DNA of 64,000 nt, from contig OU015672.1 in NCBI GenBank assembly GCA_907165275.2, forward strand, positions 2,338,501-2,402,500, given 5' to 3'. Shown one piece after another: positions 1-11,685 of the stretch; the first letter of the stretch is position 1, and each line of letters opens with the position of its first letter. Position numbers and translations under genes: made by a program. This DNA is from Zygaena filipendulae (taxonomy: Eukaryota; Arthropoda; Insecta; Lepidoptera; Zygaenidae). The notes beneath the pieces are model-generated. The model saw only the letters and a program-made list of their open reading frames with translations, searched no databases and was not told the DNA's origin.

Positions 1-1680
1 GATTGTGCGATTGCCATGTGTCGTGTGGTGGCAGGTGAGCGATTGTGCGATCGCCATGTGTCGTGTGGTGGCAGGTGAGCGATTGTGCGATTGCCATGTG
101 TCGTGTGGTGGCAGTTGAGCGATTGTGCGATTGCCATGTGTCGTGTGGTGGCAGTTGAGCGATTGTGCGATTGCCATGTGTCGTGTGGTGGCAGGAGAGC
201 GATTGTGCGATCGCCATGTGTCGTGTGGTGGCAGGTGAGCGATTGTGCGATCGCCATGTGTCGTGTGGTGGCAGTTGAGCGATTGTGCGATTGCCATGTG
301 TCGTGTGGTGGCAGTTGAGCGATTGTGCGATTGCCATGTGTCGTGTGGTGGCAGGAGAGCGATTGTGCGATCGCCATGTGTCGTGTGGTGGCAGGTGAGC
401 GATTGTGCGATCGCCATGTGTCGTGTGGTGGCAGGTGAGCGATTGTGCGATTGCAATGTGTCGTGTGGTGGCAGGTGAGCGATTGTGCGATCGCCATGTG
501 TCGTGTGGTGGCAGGTGAGCGATTGTGCGATTGCCATGTGTCGTGTGGTGGCAGGTGAGCGATTGTGCGATTGCCATGTGTCGTGTGGTGGCAGGTGAGC
601 GATTGTGCGATCGCCATGTGTCGTGTGGTGGCAGGTGAGCGATTGTGCGATTGCCATGTGTCGTGTGGTGGCAGTTGAGCGATTGTGCGATTGCCATGTG
701 TCGTGTGGTGGCAGTTGAGCGATTGTGCGATTGCCATGTGTCGTGTGGTGGCAGGAGAGCGATTGTGCGATCGCCATGTGTCGTGTGGTGGCAGGTGAGC
801 GATTGTGCGATCGCCATGTGTCGTGTGGTGGCAGTTGAGCGATTGTGCGATTGCCATGTGTCGTGTGGTGGCAGGAGAGCGATTGTGCGATCGCCATGTG
901 TCGTGTGGTGGCAGGTGAGCGATTGTGCGATCGCCATGTGTCGTGTGGTGGCAGGTGAGCGATTGTGCGATTGCAATGTGTCGTGTGGTGGCAGGTGAGC
1001 GATTGTGCGATCGCCATGTGTCGTGTGGTGGCAGGTGAGCGATTGTGCGATCGCCATGTGTCGTGTGGTGGCAGGTGAGCGATTGTGCGATTGCCATGTG
1101 TCGTGTGGTGGCAGGTGAGCGATTGTGCGATTGCCATGTGTCGTGTGGTGGCAGGTGAGCGATTGTGCGATCGCCATGTGTCGTGTGGTGGCAGGTGAGC
1201 GATTGTGCGATTGCCATGTGTCGTGTGGTGGCAGGTGAGCGATTGTGCGATCGCCATGTGTCGTGTGGTGGCAGGTGAGCGATTGTGCGATTGCCATGTG
1301 TCGTGTGGTGGCAGTTGAGCGATTGTGCGATTGCCATGTGTCGTGTGGTGGCAGGAGAGCGATTGTGCGATCGCCATGTGTCGTGTGGTGGCAGGTGAGC
1401 GATTGTGCGATCGCCATGTGTCGTGTGGTGGCAGTTGAGCGATTGTGCGATTGCCATGTGTCGTGTGGTGGCAGTTGAGCGATTGTGCGATTGCCATGTG
1501 TCGTGTGGTGGCAGGAGAGCGATTGTGCGATCGCCATGTGTCGTGTGGTGGCAGGTGAGCGATTGTGCGATCGCCATGTGTCGTGTGGTGGCAGGTGAGC
1601 GATTGTGCGATCGTAATGTGTCGTGTGGTGGCAGGTGAGCGATTGTGCGATTGCCATGTGTCGTATGTTGCAGGTGAGCG
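1..1680 (+). repeat. 40-bp tandem minisatellite (41 exact-length units plus one 39-bp unit)
   Basis: Units begin at 1, 41, 81 and so on to 1601 with no length change. The unit starts GATTGTGCGA and ends GTGGTGGCAGGTGAGC. Variation is confined to a few positions: T or C at unit base 12, and GT, TT or GA after GCAG (25, 10 and 6 of the 41 full units). Rare variants occur at 441, 961 and 1601. The last unit (1641-1679) is 39 bp and its CAG is the 3' splice site of the next exon. The array lies in an intron and runs off the left edge of the window. Open frames through it are a by-product of the unit not containing frequent stops. Confidence 0.98.
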
Positions 1681-4600
1681 ACTGGGGCGGGCTGTGCGCG
1701 GCGCTGAAGCGGCACGGCACAGCGCGGCTGGACCTGCGCAAGATGCTGCTGCCGCAGAGCGACGCCGCCTTCTGGGAGCAGTTCGCGGCGCACATACACA
1801 CTGTCGACACGCTCGAGAGGTACGGTATATAATTGGGTATTCTCCAAGGTATGAAAATCAAAATTCTAATTAGTCCGTCAGTTAGAAAATAAAAAAATAA
1901 TAGACACGTATTTTTTGCTTTTTCAATTTAATGAAAATGAACATAGATAAAGCGCATTAAAGTTTAGGGTGGGGGGCTCGTGACGTCAATATTCATTATA
2001 AGCGCCATACAAAGCGTTGTGAAATGTGACGTCACGCGAAATTTCAACTCAATGTATCTCTGTTATTTTTTGATTACGTAAAAAAAGAAAAAATACGTGT
2101 CCAATATTTTTTACTAATCTACACGACGGACTAAAAAAAAATTTTTTGTCAAGTAGCCAATTATGTTGTATAGTATTTAGTACGACACGAGCTTATAGCT
2201 ATAGCTTAGTTTAGGATCTCCTAGATCTATGTATTGCTCACGCGGCTTGATCTCGTCGACATTGGCGCGACTCTCCCGTGATGCTGGAGCCCGATGTGTG
2301 GTGTAATGTGTGCCCTGACTGGTGGCGGTGCGGCGTGCAGGATAGAGATGTGCCGGTGCCCGGCGATGGCGGTGGAGGCGGTGTGCCGGGTGCGCGGGCT
2401 GCGCGCGCTGTCCGCGCTGGCGATCCGCGACGCGCTGCTGGACCCGGCGCCGCTGGCGCTGCTGCCGCGGCTGCACGAGCTGCGCCTCAAGAGCATGGCG
2501 GGCCTCTCGCTCACCGGCGACCTGCGCCCACTGCACAAGCTCACGCAGCTGCACCACCTCTCGCTCACCTCCATCAAGGTGGGTCATCAAAAAAACAATT
2601 CCAACACACTAGCCGCGTCATCGCTCTCATTGTTTAGATTGTTACTTGCAAAAAATTTCTGAATTTTTTTTTTTTGCGACGCGACGCGTGGTAATTGCTT
2701 CGTGAATCCACCATTTGACGGATTTCACCTATCGCTGACGAACCTACGATCCACCTACACTAACTTGACAGTCTACAATCGTGAACGCATAAAAACTAAG
2801 GAATCGTTTGGAAAACGGGGCTCTTTTTTGGATTGGTATTGTGCTAGTTGACTAATTTTTTTTTAGGTCGTCTTGTAGATTAATAAAAAATATTGGACAT
2901 GTAGTTTTTTTTTTACGGAATCAAAAAAATAACGGCGATAAATTGAGTTGAAATATCGCGTGACGTCACTAACCGGTGCAGTTTGTATGGCGGCTTATAG
3001 CGGTTAGTGACGTCATGAGTTCCCACCCTAAACTTTTTATCTCTGTATATTTTCATTTATTTGTAAAAGCAAAAAATACTTTGTATTGTTTTTTATTAAC
3101 CGACTTAAAGGAGGAGGTTATGCATTCGATTGTATTTATTTTTTTTTTCTAACTGACGGGCTAATTAGAATTTTTATTTTCAAAAGTCATCAACATCCCT
3201 ATTGGCATATCGGTGGGCACGTCGCGTCGCGTCGGTCGATGCGATAACATTATAAGATTGTAATGTATCCCGGACCCCGGTGTTCTTTGGGCAGGAGCTG
3301 GGCTGGTGCGCGTGCGAGGTGGTCGGCGAGCTGCCGCAGCTGGAGTCGCTGGAGCTGGGCGAGTGCACGTTCCGCGCGGAGTTCGGGCTGGTGCTGGCGC
3401 GCCTGCGGCGGCTGCGGCGGCTGCGGCTGGAGCGCGGCACCGCGCAGTGCGCCGCGCCCGCGCTGCTGCGCGCGCTCGCGCCGCTGCCGCTGCTCACGCG
3501 GCTCGAGCTCGTCAACATCGACGTCAAGGTGCGACCAGTGCAGCGTCACGCATATATACTAGTATACTCCGCACTAACAACTGTGAGGCTATGATCGGCA
3601 AGGAATTGACTAAGCAGCCGATTTTTCTCTCAGCAGGATTGGCAAAGCTCTGTGGATTAATCTAGAAACACGATTCTAGAATCTAGGAATGTTGAAGATA
3701 TTTATGTTTTGTTTATGTTCCTGTAATGTAACGTGATGTATGATGTAACGTGATGTATGATGTAACGTGATGTATGTCTTATATTCTGTATTTGATGTCT
3801 TAATGTATGTAAATTGGTTTCTATCAGCGGAGACCTATAATTGGCTGCTATTTTGTATTCAAAAGTGTTTTTATCTGGAAAGCTGTTGGTCTTCCTAAAA
3901 ATAAATAAATAGATACGCACACACAATATATACAACGTGGTAATGAATTAATTGAAAACTAGAAAGTATTTTGTTCAGAATCGACTAACAGTCGGCTGCA
4001 GTCATCCGGCGATGCTGGTTATCACCAGAGGAGCTATTATGTAACTTATGTTTCTATCATTTTTCAGCTGCAATAAAAAATATGACGGCTTTGCGATCAC
4101 AATATGCACGTTTTGACACCTACAATATCTAGCATTCAACCAAAATAAACTTACTGCAAAAGACGAATCTGTCGAAACGTGATTGATTAATCACAAAATC
4201 GCTATTATTCTGATTGAAACTGAAATATGATAGCAACAAAAGTTACATAATAATTGCCCTGCTGTTTTCATATTGAATCGATTGACCTTTCTACGTGTTG
4301 TCGATTCAACACGGGCACGTTTATTGCGTACGTGGTCGTGTGAAGGCGACACCCAATAATATCTCCGTCCCTCTCGCGCTCACGCGCACACACATCTCAC
4401 CGTCGCGTGTCGCCGCTTGCAGGTGGGCTTCGACGACGCGCTCGCCGAGTGCAGGAACATACAGCGCCTGCTCATCATACCCACGTACGTGTCGCAGTCG
4501 GCCACCACTAACAAACAGGTGAACACCAATCCTAACTAGTATTATAAATGCGAATGTGTTCGTTTGTTATGCCTTCACTACTCAACCGGTCGTCGTGAAG

Positions 4601-6401
4601 TTTTGCATTCACGTTTGCAGGGTTACTTTTGAAACAGTGGAGATCATTTCTGTGAACTATGACGTCACCGCTCGCGTTTTTATCGTGTGCTCGGTAGTAG
4701 ATTCAAAGCAATATTTCTTCAATTTGATATACCTAACTAACTTAATAAACAAAGTTTGTGGAGAAAAAGTTTGTAAGTTTGTTTGGACGTAGGAAATAAC
4801 CTTTGGAACTGCTGAACAGATTGTAAAAATTGTAAAAATTATTTCAGTGATAGGAAGCTAGCTAGCACTAGATTTTTAATTAGGATAATATTTATCTGGG
4901 AATTCCTGCGGGTAAACCCTTGGATAGAACAGAGAGCTGTGTATTTGGTATCTCTGGAACTACTGAAAGGCAGCCAAGAGGCGCAGGCGGGCCAGCGACG
5001 TGGTGGTGCAGTCGCCAATGTCCTTTTTTTTACTCTCTTCACTGTGTGTTGTGTTACCTTCGAGTATAGTTAGTGACTGCTAGTGTCGTGCGCTGCAGGT
5101 GCTGAGCGGCGTGCTGCGACTGAAGGACTCGCTGACGCACCTCATGTGGGGCGTCACCATCGAGCTGCTGCGCGTCACCGAGCTCTTCATCGACCAGTGC
5201 GACCAGGTACAGCGCACACGCACGCACGCACGCACGCACACGCGTGCATCATAAACCCACGCACACATAAACGCACACGCACACACACACACAAACACAA
5301 ACGCACGCACACACACACACACGCGCGCGCGCGCTCATAATTGCTTGATTATTGCGTAATGATGTTTATTGTGTCCTAGATTCGATCACAGTTCAAGCAT
5401 TGATACATAATTTTAAACGGACGCTTTGTGTGTTTGTTCATTAGAAATAATAAATAAAAACACAAAAAACACTTTAAATCATAACCAATAAATTACATAA
5501 TAATATGTATATCTCGAAATCAAATATTTTTGTCAATTTAACGACTAATTTAACAAAATTTGTGATCAGAGCGGCGACAGTAAAAAGAAGGACATCGGCG
5601 AGTGCATCCCGGTGCTGAAGCCGGTGCCGGGCTGCAAGCTGCCCGACGAGCACCAGCACGTCGCCGGCCCGCCTCAAGTACGTAGCAAACAATGCTAGTG
5701 TGGGGAGTTTAATCGGTTCGCTTGTGTGGATGCTATGCGGCATATGTTTGTTTTTGTTTGTTTCTTATTCTTAAAATGAGTGTGGCGACCTCTGCGCCAA
5801 AAGTCACGAACTACAATAAAGCGACGAATACTAGCTAGATGGAAATCCTGAATCGCGCTTACGAAGTTTACACGCCTGCGCTGCATATATACAACCTCAG
5901 ATCTACAATCGGAAACACCTCGCCCAGCGGGAAGCTTTCCCTTTGGTGGCGTTCGGTCTCGCTCTCATTACATAAGATTTTTGGGATGCAAAAATTGGAA
6001 AATCTAAATGTCTGCACACAAGCCGCCTTTAGTCGGGAGAAATTGGTTTGCTTATTAAACGCTCCTTTTGTACTATGTATTGTTCGTCGCATTCCTTACG
6101 AATTTTATAATAATGATAATAATATGTTAGATTTCTTATGATATTGATTTCTACAACACAAGCTTAGTGCTTAGTGTGGGATCGAGTAAATATTGTGTGT
6201 GTGTGTGTGTGTGTTTTGAAGTGTTATGGCTATTATTTATAAAGCAGTGTTCTATTATAGCGTTTGGTCGATCAGGTGGAGATCCTGCCGTTGCCCACGC
6301 TGCAGCGGCTGCTGGCGGCGCAGCTGCCCAACACGAAGCTGAAGCTGCTGCGCATCCCCTTCCACGCCACCTGGCGGCAGTCGCTCGCCGACTTCCAGTA
6401 G
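1674..6401 (+). CDS. Leucine-rich-repeat protein, 3' seven exons (5' end outside window)
   Basis: Exons: 1674-1819, 2341-2578, 3295-3528, 4423-4518, 5099-5206, 5570-5677, 6276-6401 (TAG stop). All junctions are AG/GT and the phases join in one frame of 351 residues. Seen: the first exon has a [13 protein letters not shown] stretch, then repeated leucine-spaced segments ([65 protein letters not shown]), typical of LRR solenoids in F-box/LRR adaptor-like proteins. A charged linker follows (SGDSKKKD), and the protein ends with LADFQ. No F-box is visible because the N terminus is missing, so a role as ubiquitin-ligase substrate receptor is only a guess. I do not recognise the orthologue. The second and third exons are very GC-rich. 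The start codon cannot be placed. Confidence 0.83.
1829..2165 (+). mobile_element. MITE, paired-TGACGTCA family (copy 1)
   Basis: Ends are AATTGGGTATTCTCCA at left and the inverted-type AGTAGCCAATT at right. Inside are the conserved blocks AATTAGTCCGTCAGTTAG, AAAGTTTAGGGT, TGACGTCA at 1981 and 2027, and ACTCAATGTAT. It sits in the intron after the first exon of the LRR gene. Other copies in either orientation are near 2833, 8165, 12757, 28482, 31385, 41878, 47315 and 52858. No coding capacity is seen, so it is called a non-autonomous DNA element. Confidence 0.8.
2833..3184 (-). mobile_element. MITE, paired-TGACGTCA family (copy 2, reversed)
   Basis: This is the reverse orientation of the copy at 1829, with the blocks in opposite order and both TGACGTCA palindromes present (near 2961 and 3009). 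A short piece of the GAAGTCGGTTAA/GGAGGAGGTT repeat interrupts it near 3097-3140. Confidence 0.75.
3724..3775 (+). repeat. 17-bp tandem repeat, three copies
   Basis: TGTAACGTGATGTATGA is repeated three times with little change, in the intron between the third and fourth visible LRR exons. Confidence 0.85.
5208..5335 (+). repeat. CA/CGCA simple repeat
   Basis: A stretch of CGCA, ACAC and CGCG repeats starting directly at the 5' splice site of the LRR exon ending at 5206. Confidence 0.9.
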
Positions 6402-8164
6402 CCGCCCGCCCCCGCCGGCCGAGCGCTCCCGCCCAAGGGAACTCGATCCAAATATACCATCGAAAATAATGTACACTGAACTAAAACATCAAAAGGATAC
6501 GCGTGATGCAGATAGATTAATTGTGGCTCTGTGCAACATATTGAAAAGTTATTAGTTCAATGAGAGAGTCAAGTTTGTGTTCGAGTTGAGAGCGATGATA
6601 CTTTGTTACGTTGCTCTCCTCTGCCACAATTTTTCACCTCACTACCATGAAAATGCAAGATGTGATAAAAACACCTGCACCGATTCGCGGACGTTCTAAA
6701 AAAACACTTATTTTTTTTTTATGAATTCAGCGAAATTGTTATTTTTTTTCTCACTGGCTTCAAGCACGGTAAGAATAAGTAAGCAGTATTCCAACTTCAT
6801 ACAAACGGACGAAGCGCGAGCTATACCTACGCGGCTCGATCTCTGCGTGCGCTCCGGATGCAGACAGTCGCGACTGTGCCGCGTCACGCGTGGCCGCAGT
6901 GACGAACGGACGGTGTTTTGTTTTTTTAACAATAACCGCGTGATTTTTTCACAAAAAATAAGTTCAAGTACATATTATTTAATATGACGATTAGGATATA
7001 TCAAATCAAATCATATATTGTGCTTAATAAAATAATACTGCAGTGCACAGAGAAAGAAAGTTTATTTAGTCGTATATAAGACCTATTTTTGCCGTGGATA
7101 ATAAAACACAAAATTATTAGTATTCCATTCGTTTTTGCACTTCTTAGCATTGAATTAATATGCATTAAAATACAGTTTTATTTAGTCGGCCAATGATGAT
7201 CATTCATTATCATTATTTCGAAGTTTAATAACCACCACGTTCTAAATTCTGTAACTCTGGGTTGCAAGCAGCCGTTCACATCTAAGTTAGCTGGAAGCTA
7301 CCGCTTTTATGTTGAAAATCTGTCGTCAAGCACCTAATGGTGGGTTTCGGCAGTCTAACTAGAAATTCGTTCCGTTTTAGCGGACAGAATACTGCCACAG
7401 TATGTTAGGGTAGGTAGTATGACGTCATCCATTTTTGTACTGTAAGCACTGATGTTTTCGAGGTACGGTGCTCTCAGTTGTTTGATCCCGTGATTAACCA
7501 CGGACCAATGATTGTCCAACCGCGTGTCCGTCGTCAATGAGTGGTCGACAGCGTGACATCAGACATGACAATGACATGGATGACAGTATACCGGTCTGCT
7601 AAATTGACGTCATACCTAACTGTGCTATCAGTGATACCGGAACATACCCCAGTTGTGTTTACAATCTTTGATCAAACCGTCAGTTATCATCAGATGAGCT
7701 GTGGTCAAACGCCAAGCCTGTTAATTATAAAAATAATAAATATCATCTGTTAATTTAAACCAACCATAAAGCTCGTTCACACTCCTTTAATGTCAACTTA
7801 ATAAAAAATGTTTTAAGTAAAAAAAATCCAACACAACAATAATCTCTGCGCAAATCAACATTAATTGATGTGCAACTCATTTTGTATGTCAAGACAATGC
7901 AAGTACGATTTTTTTATTTAGTGACATACGAAAAAGTGTCCGAGATTTTTTTCTATTTGATGGGAACGTTAAGGGTTAGGACTTAGGGTGCATCGATAAG
8001 GGTCCCCTTTGTATATCCCCGTGGCGACGACCTATTAACTCTATGCAAGTGTGCTAGTATCGATTTATGTGGGAAGAGTTAGGTCTCAGTATGTCTTCGG
8101 CTTCACATGGGCTTCACGCACGGATCGAGTCCGACTCAGTGGTCGCGCTTAGTCGCCTAAGCGC

Positions 8165-8690
8165 GGGTTGGGTAGTTTCCGGGCTATGAACATCAAAATT
8201 CTTATTAGTCCATCAGTTAGAAAATAAAAAATAATAGACACGTATTTTATTAGTGTTATATTGTCCTTATATGTGTAGTATATAGCGAGGTATTACGTTG
8301 TGCACCCAGCACCCGCTTCTAGTTTCTATCTACAGCTGTTACCTTAAGGTTGCCTTGAAAAGATTGCCTATAGCAATAAGGCCGCCTTTTGCTCTGTCTT
8401 TACTTTTTATGTCTTGGTTTCTATTATCTCTTCTGGAGCAATAAAGCAAATTTGATTTGATATTATTTGCTTTTTCGAATTAATGAAAATAAACAGATTA
8501 AGTGCATTAAAGTTTAGGGTAGGGGACTCGTGACGTCATTATTCGGTATAAGCCCCGTACAAACTGCACCGGGTTGTGACGTCACGCGAAATTTCAACTC
8601 AATGTATCGCCGTTATTTTTTTATTACGTAAAAAAGCACAAATACTTGACCAATATTTTTTATTAATCTACACGATGGACTCTGGTTTCG
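8165..8690 (+). mobile_element. MITE, paired-TGACGTCA family, split by a nested insertion
   Basis: The left part (8190-8250) and right part (8462-8690) together match the copy at 1829. About 210 bp with a different origin interrupts them, ending in an AATAAAGCAAATTTGATTTG tail that looks like a retroelement 3' end. TGACGTCA palindromes are kept in the right part. Confidence 0.7.
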
Positions 8691-9441
8691 GCATCCATGT
8701 TTCCAAACCTGGTCACTGATTTACTATGATGAACAACATTCCTCTTTCCCATAATAATTGCCTGCAACAAAATCACAAACGATCACAATTTAGAATACTG
8801 TATGCCATAAGACACGTTGTCTATGTATTTTCATGTGGGGAAAATGGCGTCGTGTTGTGATCATAGTGACAATGCTTGGGTGCTTGGCCAAAGAGGCGTT
8901 AAATCTTTCTGAATTCGTATAATCGGATCTCGTCACGTCATTAATAAATAATATAATTATGCAATGATGTAAATAAGTTTTAGTTCTATTATATCTTAGG
9001 TTAGACTTCGTCAGTGCCTATTTGATAAGTTAAATCTCTATGGTCTCGGACATACCATAGGGTTTAGACCATAGAGCGTACAAGGCTCGATGAATAATAA
9101 TAATTATAGTTTAATTATAACATTTTAGTGTTTATAAAAAAATATATTTTTAGTTTTATTATTGATGACAATGATGATACCTTTTCTGAATAAGGCTTTG
9201 CGTTATGTTAGTTTATAGAAATTATGTGGCAAATAATTTTTATTGTGGCAATAGTTCTTGTCGTCTCGAAGACTCCTAGATTGTAGTATTGGGTATGCGA
9301 GTACAAGATGGCCGTCGCTTGTATGTACTTGTGGCGATATAAATATTAAATTACTTATAACACCACATATTGATTTTTATTTATTTGCCAAAATTTAATT
9401 TTAGAAATTGACGTTTCGTTTGAAATATTTAATAAAAAAAA

Positions 9442-9539
9442 ATGAAATACTGTACAAATACATAGATTTTGCTGCATGCATGAAAACTTTGAAATACTGT
9501 ACAAATGCATAAGATTTTGCTTCGATGCATGAAAACTTA
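9442..9539 (+). repeat. Tandem duplication of about 49 bp
   Basis: GAAATACTGTACAAAT through GCATGAAAACTT occurs twice in succession with a few changes. Confidence 0.8.
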
Positions 9540-11060
9540 GTGTCCACTTGTCCGGTAGTACCGATTTAAAAATTTATTTTTGTACTTTGTTTCATTAGTA
9601 AGAAGCATGGATATCGCACGCGCGACATTGAAACCACTCTGTATCAGTAGTACTACTGAGTAGTTACTGTCCAACTGGAAGTACAAATGACACAACCTGG
9701 TATCACTAGTACTCCTGCAAAAAATACAAGCAAAATCCAAACTCGTGCTTGCCTTTATAACGAACACTAACGCGGAATCAGTTCAATAGTAGACCTACAG
9801 TCCTCGCAATAGGGTTTTGTTTTTATTAAATACCTACATAAGTTGTCGGTACTACGAGCTACTAGAAAATTTTGTATGACATTTTTTGGTAGCAATGATA
9901 TTTAATATATAGAATGTCTTTGTTTGGTAGTTAATCGAGGTATAATAGGCGTTCGAATACGACACCCAGTGTGTCAAATTTATCTGAGATTTGAAATAAT
10001 TTTGGCTTATTCATCTTTTCGGAGGCGTAGCATTTGAGGCAATTAATAGCTCGTCTATTTATTGTTTATATTTTTATTTTTACCCACTAAATATATTATT
10101 ACGTGTAATTTTTTTGTATTTTTTATTGTGCTAGACTAAAAATTATGGTGGGATCCAGAGCGTGGTGATGTTTTGTGTAAAAATTGTGGATAATAATTTT
10201 ATAGCTCGCTGAGAGCGTGCGCGCGCAGCGCCCCCTGCGCGGATGGTGTTCTAATATAAAATTATGTTTAATATACATAATAATACATTTATATAATATA
10301 GATTATAGATAAGTTTCGGTAAGCGAGGCGGCTGACGAATAAATGGTTGCCCGTATTATTTGTTTTTTTTTTCATCACTAAACCATACTTCCCCCACTTT
10401 TTCTCCCGACTCTGTCCTCTCTGTCCAGATGCTACGAGGTCATTACATCGTCGTCGAATCGGTGAAGCGAAGTAAGATCAAACATAAGGCCAGCGTTGGG
10501 CTCATAAAAACAGCACGTTGTTTAACAATACATACTTTAATGATCCGATACAATTCGGTTACAGCTAAATATAAAAAGTTTTAGTGAATATTATATTTAT
10601 AATAATCAAACTAAAGTTTTAAATAGAGAACGATAAACATAAACATACAGTACACTTTCTAGAATATTTCAATATCTTAACATCTACGGGGCTTTTTTTA
10701 AAAATCATGCATGTCTCAATTCTGAACCAAACAAACCACATTAAGTTATTCGAATTAAAAACATTTGAAAAAATAGTAGAGATTATACTTATAATTTTGG
10801 GTATAAAATCTACAAGAACAGAGACTGAAGTCCCACAAATCCCGCTCTGTTTATTTATTGTTAAAATCCATTTAAGAAAGTAACGCGCGCGCTCGGCCCG
10901 TACTCATGCCTCGTACCAAATTTCACCGAACACCTAAAACCTGTTGGGAAGAAAAAAAAACTTATTCAACCAGTTTTAACAATTACACTTCACAACAAAG
11001 ATATACTTGATCCCACACAATAGGTAAGCTATAGCTTGTGTCGTGGAAACCAAGCAAACC

Positions 11061-11302
11061 TGCGGAGCTAAGATGCGCAACACGATAAAATTTTATCGAG
11101 CCATTTTATCGATTCTCGTCGACATATATATCGTTTTGTCTACTAGTGGTAACATGGCAGCAAAAAATGTTTAACCGAATTTAGTCTTAACTCGATACTT
11201 CACTAATGCACTTTTTTGCTTGGACGCCCACAAATATTTGTCGTGTCGACAATTTTATCTTTCTTTCGATAAACATATCATGTTGCGCATCTTAGCTCCG
11301 CA
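11061..11302 (+). mobile_element. Small inverted-repeat element (242 bp)
   Basis: TGCGGAGCTAAGATGCGCAA at 11061 is repeated inverted at the right end (TTGCGCATCTTAGCTCCGCA, ending at 11302). Further inward the arms stay similar around TTTATCG and GTCGAC. There is no open frame. It lies downstream of the HADHB stop codon. Confidence 0.75.
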
Positions 11303-11389
11303 TGTACATATATACTAAATATTACACATATTACTTCTCGAATAATATAGAAAAAATATCAATCATTTCAAAGCTGACGAGTGCCAAGT

Positions 11390-11480
11390 CCGCTCCCACC
11401 GGGTGTTGAACTCGGAATCTCTTTAATTAGCGGAGTGGCACCATTACCAGGAGTGGACCACTGCGTCGGCCAGGTGTCGA
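11390..11480 (-). mobile_element. tRNA-derived SINE fragment
   Basis: On the - strand a degenerate RNA polymerase III B-box-like sequence lies near 11410. The segment also resembles 45180-45268 through the shared TTAGCGG and CTGCGTC(G/A)GCC blocks. It does not fold as a full tRNA by eye. Confidence 0.45.
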
Positions 11481-11685
11481 ATGTCGTCTACTCCTTACTA
11501 TTACAAATGTGAAAGGCACAACCGATCCCCATGAAATTTTGGATACACGTTGAGAGGAGTACAGGAAAGGTCATAGGGGGAACTCCGAAAACTTTACACG
11601 GATGAAACCGCGGGGAACAGGTAGCGTAGGTGGTATACATAACATAGTGACGTCACGGGCGGGGGGGAGGCGGCGGCGGCGGCGG

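Larger units (their letters stand above)
6402..11685. other. Gene-free region between convergent LRR and HADHB genes
   Basis: No coding exon was recognised here. AATAAA occurs at 7026 and 7100 and could end the LRR transcript. The region holds an element with TGACGTCA near 7380-7640 (a reversed relative at 46840-47100), a nested MITE at 8165-8690, a twofold 49-bp direct repeat at 9442-9539, a short MITE at 11061-11302, and a tRNA-like SINE piece at 11390-11480. The remainder is AT-rich with nothing recognisable. Confidence 0.7.

Noticed and set aside
85..1638. Overlapping open frames of 77-117 codons in the tandem array, including Cys/Trp-rich repeats
   Set aside because: They exist only because the 40-bp unit rarely gives stops; they have no proper starts and lie in an intron.
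1..1680. CRISPR array
   Set aside because: The units are contiguous and almost identical with no unique spacers, and the genome is animal.
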